From Symbiodinium kawagutii (lineage: Eukaryota; Sar; Dinophyceae; Suessiales; Symbiodiniaceae): DNA of 64,000 nucleotides. This document shows positions 31,120-39,000 of the stretch, piece after piece. The stretch's first letter is position 1; the number at the start of each line of letters is the position of its first letter. The notes under the pieces were generated by a model, which saw only the letters and a program-made list of their open reading frames with translations, had not been told where the DNA came from and did not search any database. The DNA lies in contig VSDK01026215.1 in NCBI GenBank assembly GCA_009767595.1, positions 34,912 through 98,911 on the forward strand. The letters are read 5' to 3'. A program made the position numbers and the translations under genes.

Positions 31120-31959
31120 TCAAATAATTGATTGTAAATATTGTTGGTGTTGTTTGGTTCTTTCATGCTCTCTTTCATGGCATTTTGTGTATTTTCCACC
31201 GCATGGACAATCAAACTGTTTATATTTTTGTTCCTTGGTTTTCTCCTTGTTCTTCTCTCTATACAATCTATCTGTCTCTCTTTTCTTTTCTTTGTTTTTC
31301 TCCCTGTGTATTCTATCATACTCCTTTTTCTTTTCAATATTGTTTATGTAGTGTTCATGGCATTTCTTCATTATTTGTTCTTTGTTATTCTCATAGTATT
31401 CCTTTTTTGTCTTTTTTATTTGTTCTTCATTTTCTTCTCTATATACCTTTGCCTTTTCACTTATGACTTCTTTATTTTTTACATAATATTTTTTACTCTT
31501 TTCTCGTAGATATTCTTTGTTTTCTTCCCTGTATTCTTTCTTTCTTTCGTTATACGCTTCTTTATTCTTTTCAAAGTTTTCTTTGTTTTTCATGTTTAGT
31601 CGGTCTTTATTTGTTTGGTAGTATTCTTGGCTACTTCTGGATGGATACACTTGATTTAATGAAGCCTTGAGTTCTTCCATAAACTCTCTTTCTTTCTTTT
31701 TTGCTTCAAGTGAATTATTACATGATAAAGTGTCAATTAATATCATTGACCAATTACACCATCCACCATTATCCCTGATACTTTGATATAACTTATAGTG
31801 ATACATTTTGGATTTTTCATTATTACAGCAACTTCCATGTTCATATTTTCTTCTTGTAAAATCTGTTGTGTGACCTACATACACTGGTTTTATTTCAGTA
31901 TCATTACAAACAATTTTACAGAAGTGAGTTTTACTATAGTCTATTGGTTTCCTCGGCAT
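31120..31959 (-). CDS. GIY-YIG endonuclease 4 with long basic coil and zinc finger
   Basis: 279 residues, ATG at 31959, intact. The N-terminal 'THFCKIVCNDTEIKPVYVGH' and 'TTDFTRRKYEHGSCCNNEKS' are a diverged GIY-YIG core (YVGHT instead of YIGST). Then a long region of 14-residue repeats of the K-N-K-E type, ending in 'FDCPCGGKYTKCHEREHERT'. It is the most diverged of the four copies. It sits between fibre and ATPase regions. Confidence 0.85.
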   Translation of the reverse strand: MPRKPIDYSKTHFCKIVCNDTEIKPVYVGHTTDFTRRKYEHGSCCNNEKSKMYHYKLYQSIRDNGGWCNWSMILIDTLSCNNSLEAKKKEREFMEELKASLNQVYPSRSSQEYYQTNKDRLNMKNKENFEKNKEAYNERKKEYREENKEYLREKSKKYYVKNKEVISEKAKVYREENEEQIKKTKKEYYENNKEQIMKKCHEHYINNIEKKKEYDRIHREKNKEKKRETDRLYREKNKEKTKEQKYKQFDCPCGGKYTKCHEREHERTKQHQQYLQSII

Positions 31960-31991
31960 AATATTTTATAATATATTAAGTTAATATACCT

Positions 31992-32802
31992 TTAAATGTC
32001 GTCCTCATTGTCAACTATTATCTTTTTACTGAATTTAATTGTAAATATATCATTAATATTTTGCTTCATTAAATCCACGAAAAGGAAACTGTATTGTTCT
32101 TGCGTTGCTATATTGTATATTTTCAAAAGTGTATTTTAGCATCCGTCAAGTTTTTTTCATTTGACAAAAGATTTCTTTTTAGTAATATAGCAGATAATTC
32201 TTCCACCATACTTTGTATTTCCTTATAGTTTCTGAATCTAAAAAATATAACTGTCTTACATTGGTTCTTGCAACTGTTGAAATCGCATTGAATTTTTGAG
32301 AAGAGGCAATTACATTTACACCTACATGTCTGGCTTTGATAAATAGTGTATTTAGCATACTATTATGTTTTGAAAATCGGCTACCATCTATAAAATCGTC
32401 TAAAATTATGAGGGTTGAAAATAACCTTTCAAACTTATGGTCTTTTTGATATTTTGATATCTTATATTGTAATTCTATTACTTCTTCCATGTCTTGTTGA
32501 TTGAAGTCGTCATAATATATTTTCTCCTTCTTTGGATTGACTTTGAGCGTTTTTTCTATATACTCCTTCACAGGCAACCATACACTGTCAATATGAATTG
32601 AACTTGACCATATAAAGATGCGCTCAAAACAGTTTCTATAAATGTCTAATATCATGTTCTGAAGCAAGATTGTTTTTCCTGAACCACTCGGTGCAACGAT
32701 TATTTGAGAGAATGGTATTCTTGGTGCTACATCATATTTAGATTGTTTAAACTCATACTCTGCTGACTTATGAGGTTTTATTATTGGAACTGTATTATTC
32801 AT
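31992..32802 (-). pseudogene. FtsK/HerA-type genome-packaging ATPase (broken)
   Basis: Pumps the genome into capsids. ATG at 32802, TCTA at 32813-32816 (10 nt spacer). Walker A 'IIVAPSGSGKTILLQNM' near residue 40, Walker B 'STLIILDDFIDGSRF' near residue 135. The frame leaves the family sequence at the A6 run 32240-32245, where one base is missing, and stops at 32179. The next frame gives 'FFRFRNYKEIQSMVEEL'. A 41-bp insertion bounded by CTTTTG follows (about 32125-32170). The true C-terminus 'IYNIATQEQYSFLFVDLM' then runs to TAA at 31992-31994. Correcting both gives 257 codons including the stop, as expected for PLV ATPases. Confidence 0.88.
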
Positions 32803-32812
32803 TAATATTATT

Positions 32813-32816
32813 TAGA
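32813..32816 (-). promoter_or_regulatory. TCTA box, packaging ATPase gene
   Basis: TCTA followed by AATAATATTA and ATG at 32802, the same string as before the 96-residue protein gene. Confidence 0.6.
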
Positions 32817-32826
32817 AAAATAATAT

Positions 32827-33150
32827 ATATTGATATATTGATGGAACTTTAAAGGAACAGAAATAAGGGCATCAATCCTCAAAGCAGTAATTAGTTTGAC
32901 CCCTGACACTCTCATCTCCCCCCAATCTCTGCCATGAATTTAGCAATAGAAGATGTTTTAGAATTCATTGTGTAGCAGTTGTAGCATCGCACAGAATTTC
33001 TTTTGAAACGTTCTTTGAAACGGTTGAAGCGATTAAATACATAATTTTGATTATGTATTTAATTTGGTTGATAAAAATGACCTAAAGACTGGATTACAAT
33101 CTGATAAATAAATATCTAAATATTGAAATAAATAAATATTTATTATTATA
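32827..33150. other. Intergenic region between ATPase and AT-hook-like gene
   Basis: No gene seen. Contains a GC-richer patch 'tttgacccctgacactctcatctccccccaatc' at 32896-32928 and a strong hairpin at 33032-33063. The flanking genes diverge from this region, so it may hold a promoter or origin. Confidence 0.5.
33032..33063 (+). other. 14-bp-stem hairpin
   Basis: Arms 'attaaatacataat' and 'attatgtatttaat' pair perfectly around a TTTG loop, in the intergenic region between divergent genes. Confidence 0.8.
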
Positions 33151-33153
33151 TAT

Positions 33154-33492
33154 ATGTCTAGTGAGGAGGAATATACTCAACAACTGGTTAAGAAAATGAA
33201 CACAGCAAACAAAAATATCAAATTATTACTTGAGATGATAAAAACTTTAGATGAAAAACTTGATACAAAACTAGTTGTGACAAACGAAAATAAGGAGGAA
33301 GATAGGGCAAGGATGGACAAGATTTTTCAAGCTAAAAAAATAGGTAGACCGGCTGGAAGTTATGAAAGTAAACAGCTACAATACATTGAAATGTTGAACA
33401 ATGGCAAAATCAAACAACCTAAACAGCAAACTCTAGATTATTACTTAATCATCAAAGAAGGAGATAAATATGTCATTGATAACAAGGTATGA
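33154..33492 (+). CDS. Small protein with AT-hook-like motif
   Basis: 112 residues, ATG at 33154. The N-terminal half is a coiled helix ('QQLVKKMNTANKNIKLLLEM'); the middle has 'KKIGRPAGSYESKQ', resembling the G-R-P core of an AT-hook; the C-terminus is 'QQTLDYYLIIKEGDKYVIDN'. A TCTA lies at 33115-33118, 35 nt away, further than in the other genes. A DNA-binding role is possible. Confidence 0.6.
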   Translation: MSSEEEYTQQLVKKMNTANKNIKLLLEMIKTLDEKLDTKLVVTNENKEEDRARMDKIFQAKKIGRPAGSYESKQLQYIEMLNNGKIKQPKQQTLDYYLIIKEGDKYVIDNKV

Positions 33493-33525
33493 ATTTCATA
33501 ATAATATTTTCAATAATATATTATT

Positions 33526-34047
33526 ATGAAATTGTTAGAGATATTTAGTGGGAGCAGTAGTGTCAAAAGTGTTGCTACTTCACTTGGCTGGGATGTAGTA
33601 TCAATGGAATTGAACAACTGTAATATTTTAAACTGGGATTTTGAAAAATGTCCTGTGGGGTATTTTGATTTTATATGGGCATCACCCGTTAAAAAAATCA
33701 GTGAAAGAAATATTGAAGAAACAATCAAAATTGTCCACCAGACCATAAAAATCATCAAATACTTTAAACCTCATGTATGGTTCATTGAAAACGCACAGAG
33801 TGAATTATTGAAGAAGCAATCATTTCTGAAAGGATTTTATTTCGTTGATGTTGATTATGGCAGGTCATATAAAACAAGTTTCTGGCACAACATTAAAGGA
33901 TTTAATCCAAAACCTTTTTGCAATAGAAGGTCAAGTAAAAAAACTAGAGGAACAAGGAATGACAATGAACAAAATGAACTGTGCAAAATACCAAGGGAGT
34001 TAATAGAAGAAATATTGAATAGTAGTAATATTGTATATTTAAGGTAG
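33526..34047 (+). pseudogene. C5 cytosine methyltransferase lacking the catalytic Pro-Cys motif
   Basis: 173 residues from ATG at 33526. Motif I-like 'MKLLEIFSGSSSVKSVATSLGW' is clear, then 'CPVGYFDFIWASP', where family members continue with P-C (the cysteine nucleophile); here it reads 'ASPVKKISERN' (codons near 33679-33690). Motif-like 'HVWFIENAQSELLKKQSFLKG' follows (usual E-N-P), then 'FYFVDVDYGRSYKTSFWHNI' and 'GFNPKPFCNRRS'. It is similar to short C5-type methyltransferases in viruses and PLVs. Lack of Cys implies no methylation activity. It may be decayed or a binding-only protein. Confidence 0.75.
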
Positions 34048-34104
34048 ATATATTATATTCATCTCATCATTCACCCCTTCCCACTGTGAAAAAAATCACA
34101 TAGA

Positions 34105-34350
34105 GTGCATTTTTTTCACATATCGTATGTGAATTTTACATGTGGCATTGGGTATGTGGATTTTGGCATAGCCTATGTGGATGTGGATTTCACATATTAC
34201 ATGTGGCATTGGGTATGGGGATGTGGGGTTTCACATATGGGATGTGGATTTCACATATGGGATGTGGATTTCACATATGGGATGTGGATTTCACATATGG
34301 GATGTGGGGTTTCACATATGGGATGTGGGGTTTCACATACCAAAAATGGA
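34105..34350 (+). repeat. 20-21-bp tandem repeat beside right TIR
   Basis: The unit 'ttcacatatgggatgtggat' recurs at 34230, 34250, 34270 and 34290, then in 21-bp form twice. Diverged units reach back to about 34105. Three plus frames stay open through it, which is a consequence of the repeat. It is G-rich on the plus strand inside an AT-rich element. Confidence 0.9.
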
Positions 34351-34389
34351 GTTTATATTTGGAGATTTATCACTGATTAAGACTATTTT

Positions 34390-34964
34390 CACCCATATTT
34401 TTTCATATTAAATAATATGAAAAATTATGATGTATGAACCTAGGAATGTTAGAGGTAGATGATTTGATGATAATATTTTATGGTGAAATATTATAATGAT
34501 GAAATGGATGAGTAGGAAAGAGAAGAGACCCTGCAACGTATGACGTTGCGGAGCTAAAGGGGAGACCCTGCAACGTATGACGTTGCGGAGCCGAAGAGGG
34601 AAAGATGGGGAGGGATGATATATATAATTTATGATATGAAATTATGATATAAAATTATGATAAAATATTATGATAAATATTTCTGGGAATAAATTATGAT
34701 GAAATGGATGAGGGTTGATGATTTTCTGGGATTGTTTGATGTTGTTATGGTTTTATGGTGATATTATGGTGATATTATGTGATGAATGGATGAGGTGAGA
34801 TGATGTGATGATGATTTATGATGTTGTTATGATTTATGATGATATTATGGTGAAAATGAATGTGGTTAGATGATGTGATGATGATTTATGATGTAGTTAT
34901 GATATGATATGATGAATTATGATGAAATGATAATTTTCCTAGAAAATACGTTTTATATATTTTT
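34390..34964 (-). repeat. Right terminal inverted repeat
   Basis: Reverse-complement partner of 13086-13705. It ends in 'cgttttatatattttt', directly followed by CCCCC. It carries two hairpin units (34528-34591) instead of three. Otherwise the arms differ at only a few positions, suggesting recent homogenisation or a young insertion. Confidence 0.95.
34528..34591 (-). repeat. Two hairpin units in the right TIR
   Basis: Reverse-complement copies of the left-arm hairpin unit, at about 34528-34555 and 34565-34591. Confidence 0.9.
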
Positions 34965-34969
34965 CCCCC
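34965..34969 (+). repeat. Target-site duplication CCCCC, right copy
   Basis: Partner of 13081-13085. Confidence 0.75.
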
Positions 34970-36060
34970 ATCCTCAGCTGTGCAATGGTGATCACAGTCA
35001 GTCTCAATTTATGTCCAGCCCAACGGCCACCTTGCCCTGCTCCCATTTCAACCAGGTGCGACGAAAATCACAACGGTGAACCAGCTGGTGCACCCACCCG
35101 TTCATCAACATTGCTCAACCAAATACAATTGCTTCGCACTGCTGATTTGACTTTTGACAATCAAAAAGGAAACAAGTGAACTCGCTCAAAGCAACTGATT
35201 CCAAAAACAAAACAATTGAAAAACCTTTCTTCAAACAAATTCAACCAACTTATCTGAACTGGATTCAACCAACTTCAACTCATTCAGCTCCATGGAAACC
35301 ACCAACTCATCAACTCCTCTCCCTGGAGCGCTCCTGGAGCTTCCTTGCCAAAACATGCGCTGGGACGGTGCGGCCCAAGTTGAAAAAGGCCAAGTCCTTC
35401 CGGAGAACGCGGCATGGCTCGCAGAGAGGGTAGCCACTTAGTGAAGGTGGCAAGGTCTGGGAGGATTCAGTGGAGATGATGCTTTCGATGGGTTAAAGAC
35501 ATTTGCTGTAAATCAGGATGTGATATTTACATTAAACTAAATCAGGATGTGATATTTGATGTGGTGACAAATTCAATCAGATGCGATATGTGATATGTAA
35601 TTGATGTGATGTTAGCAGGTCTGGGAGGATTCATTGGGTTAAAACTCTCTTAATCTTGCAGATCATCTACGGACCATGATGGATCTCTACGGACCATGAT
35701 GGATCTCAGAAAGAATTTATTCATCAATTGTGATTCGAATCATTTGTCATGAGATCTCCGGATGAATTCATCTATGACAAGACTTCTCAGGATGGTTCTA
35801 AGCTGCAAGGTTTGTTGAGGATTGAGCAATTATAGGCAAAATGTCTGAAGTTTATGTGGGATCTTTTGAGTTCTTTGCAGTTTCTTGTTGGGTGTTCTCT
35901 GGACTTCAGAATCATTGCTACGTGAAGTTCTCATCCGATCTTCTTTAAGGTTCCCTTTCAAGATTATCTTTGAGTTCTCTGCGAACTCCTTTTGAGTTAC
36001 CTCTTGTCAGAAATAATGTTTGACTTCGTGTCGAATTTTTTTCCCTTGATTGTCCTCCGT
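34970..36060. other. Host sequence between viral element and minisatellite array
   Basis: No gene recognised. At 35440-35660 there are interspersed repeats of 'aggtctgggaggattca' and 'atcaggatgtgatattt'. At 35664-35706 'gatctctacggaccatgatg' is directly duplicated. Confidence 0.4.
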
Positions 36061-39000
36061 CTCTTAGGATCCTTCTTGGCGTTTCTGTTCAATTCTCTGT
36101 GGATTCTTCTTGGGTTTTCCATTCAATTCTCTTTGGATTCTTCTTGGGTTTTCTGTTCAATTCTCTTTGGATTCTTCTTGGGTTTTCTGTTCAATTCTCT
36201 TTGGGTTCTTCTTGGGTTTTCTATTCAATTCTCTTTGGATTCTTCTTGGGTTTTCTGTTCGATTCTCTCTTGGTTCTGCTTTGGTTTTCTGTTCAATTCT
36301 CTTTGGATTCCTCTTCGGCTTCCTGTTCGATTCTCTTTGGGTTCTTCTTGGGTTTTCTGTTCAATTCTCCATGGGTTCTTCTTGGGTTTGCTGTCCAAGT
36401 CTCTTCTTGGGTTTTCTGCTCAATTCTCTCCGGATTCTTCTTGGGTTTTCTGTTCAATTCTCTTTGGATTCTTCTTGGGCTTTCTGTTCAATTCTCCATG
36501 GGTTCTTCTTGGGTTGTCTGTCCAATTCCCTTTGGATTCTTCTTGGACTTTCTGTTCAATTTTCTTTGGATTCTTCTTTGGTTTTCTCTTCAGTTCTCTT
36601 CGAGTACTTCTTGGGTTTGCTGTCCAATTCTCTTTGGATCCTTCTTGGGTTTTCTGTTCAATTCTCTTTGAATTCGACCTCGGTTTTCTGTTCAATTCTC
36701 TTTGGGTTCTTCTTGGGTTGTCTTTTCAATTCTCTTTGGGTTCTTCTTGGATATTCAATTCTCTTTGGATTCTTCGTGGGTTTTTTGGTCAATTCTCTTT
36801 CGGTTCTTCTTGGGTTATCTGTTCAATTCTTTTTGGATTCTTCTTGGGTTTTCTGCTCAATTCTCTTCGGATTCTTCTTGGGATTTCTGTTCAATTCTCT
36901 CCGGATTTTTCTTGGGTTTTATCTTCAATTCTCTCCGGTTGGGTATTCTGCTCAATTCGCTCAAAGTTCTTTTTGGGTTGACTTTTCAATTCTCGTTGGA
37001 TTTTTCTTGAGTTTGGATTTTTCTTGAGTTGTCTGTTCAATTCTCTCTGGGTTTTCTTGGGTTTTCTGTTGGCTCCTCTTTTGATTCTTCATGGGTTTTC
37101 TGTTCAAGTCTCTTTGGATTCTTTTTTGGGTTTTCTGCTCAATTTTCTCTTTGGATACTTTTTGGGTTCTCTGTTCAAGTCTCTTCGGATTCTTCTTGAG
37201 TTTTCTGTTCAATTCTCTCTAGATTCTTCGTGGGTGTTCTGTTCAATTCTCTTCGGATTCTTCGTGGGTTTTCTGTTCGATTCTCTGTGGGTTCTTCTTG
37301 GGTTTCCTGGGTCTTCTGTCCAATTTTCCTTGCGTTCTTCTTGTTTTTTCTGTTCAAGTCTCCCTGGGTTCTTCTTGGTTGATCTGTTCAAGCTCTCTGG
37401 GTTCTTCTGGGTTTTCTGTTCAATTCTCTTTGGGTTCTGCTTGGGTTTTCCGTTCAATTCTCTTTGGATTCTTCTGGGGTTTTCTGCTCAATTCTCTTTA
37501 GGTTCTTCCTGGGCTTTCTGTTCAATTCTCTCTGGATTCTCCTTTCGTTTTCTGCTCAATTCTCTTTGGACTCTTCTTGGGTATTCTGTTCAACTCTCTT
37601 TTGATTCTTCTTGGGTTTTCTGAGTGTTCTGTTCAGTTCTCTTTGGATTCTTGTTGGGCTTTCTGTTTAAGTCTCTTTGGATTCTTCTTTGGTCTTCTGT
37701 TCAATTCTCTCTGGATTCTTCGTGGGTTTTCTGTTCAATTCTCTTCGGATTCTTCGTGGGTTTTCTGTTCAATTCTCTTCGGATTCTTCGTGGGTTTTCT
37801 GTTCGGTTCTCTTTCGGTTTCTCTTGTTTTCTGTCCAATTCCCTTTGGGTGCTTCCTGGGTTTTCTGTTCAATTCTCTTTGGGTTCTGCTTGGGTTTTCT
37901 GTTCAATTCTCTTTGGATTCTTCTGGGGTTTTCTGCTCAATTCTCTTTGGGTTCTTCCTGGGGTTTCTGTTCAATCCTCTCTTGAGATTGCTCAGGTTTT
38001 TGTTCAATTTTCTTTGGATTCTTCTTGGGTTTTCTGCCCAATTCTCTTTGGATTCTTCTTGGGTTTTCTGCTCAATTTTCTCTTTGGATACTTTTTGGGT
38101 TCTCTGTTCAAGTCTCTTTGGATTCTTCTTGGGTTTTCTGCCCAATTCTCTTTGGATTCTTCTTGGGTTTTGTCTTCAATTCTCTTCGGGTTGTTCTTGG
38201 GTTTTCTGCTCTCCTTGGATTCTTCTTGGGTTTTCTGTTCAAGTCTCTATGGGTTCTTCTTGGGTTTTCTGTTCAATTTTCTTTTGAATCTTGTTGGGTC
38301 TTCTGTTCAATTCTCTTTGGGTTCTTCTTGGGTTTTCTGTTCAATTCTCTTGGGGCTCTTCTTGGGTTTTCTGTCCAATTATCTTTCGGATCTTTCTTGG
38401 GTTTTCTGTTCAATTCTCTTTGGATTCTTCTTGGGTTTTCTGCTCACTTCTCTCTGAATTCTTCTTGGGTTTGCTGCTTAATTCTCTTCCGATTCTTCTT
38501 GGGTTTTTCTGTTCGGTTCTCTTTGGATTCTGATCTGGCTTTCTCTTCAGTTCTCTTTGGATTCTGCTTGGGTTTTCTCCTCAAATCTCTTTTGGTTCTT
38601 CTCGGGCTGACTTTTCAATTCTTGTTGGATTCTTCTTGGATTTTCTGTTCAATTCTCTTTGGGTTCTTCTTGGGGTTTCTGTTCAATTCTCTATGGATTC
38701 TTCTTGGGTTTGCTGTCCAATTCTCTCTGGACTCTTTTTTGGTTTTCTGATCGATTCTCTTTTGGTTCTGCTTTGGTTTTCTGTTCAATTCTCTTTGGAT
38801 TCTTCTTGGGCTTTCTGTTCGGCTCTCTTTGGATCCTTCTTGCCTTTTCTGTTCAAGTCTCCCTGGGTTCTTCAGGGTTGATCTGTTCAAGCTCTCTGGG
38901 TTCTTCTGGGTTTTCTGTTCAATTCTCTTTGGGTTCTTCTTGGGTTTTCTGTTCAATTCTCTCTGGCTTCTGCCAGGGTGTTCTGTTCAAATCTCTTTGG

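Larger units (their letters stand above)
13086..34964 (+). mobile_element. Integrated Polinton-like virus (PLV/Maverick-type), 21.9 kb
   Basis: The element is bounded by inverted repeats of about 0.6 kb whose outermost bases match ('aaaaatatataaaacg' at 13086 and its reverse complement ending at 34964). CCCCC lies immediately outside both ends, read as a 5-bp target-site duplication. Inside is a self-consistent viral set: protein-primed PolB, rve integrase, double-jelly-roll capsid, penton, FtsK/HerA-type packaging ATPase, S74 fibre, lipase-like protein, C5 methyltransferase relic and four GIY-YIG nucleases. Composition is strongly AT-rich against the flanks. No adenovirus-type maturation protease was found, which favours a Polinton-like virus over a canonical Polinton. 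Several structural genes are broken, so the copy is a decaying endogenous one. Confidence 0.93.

Noticed and set aside
13086-34964. Adenovirus-type maturation protease within the element
   Set aside because: No open frame showed the expected His, Asp/Asn and Cys pattern. I report its absence, not a gene.
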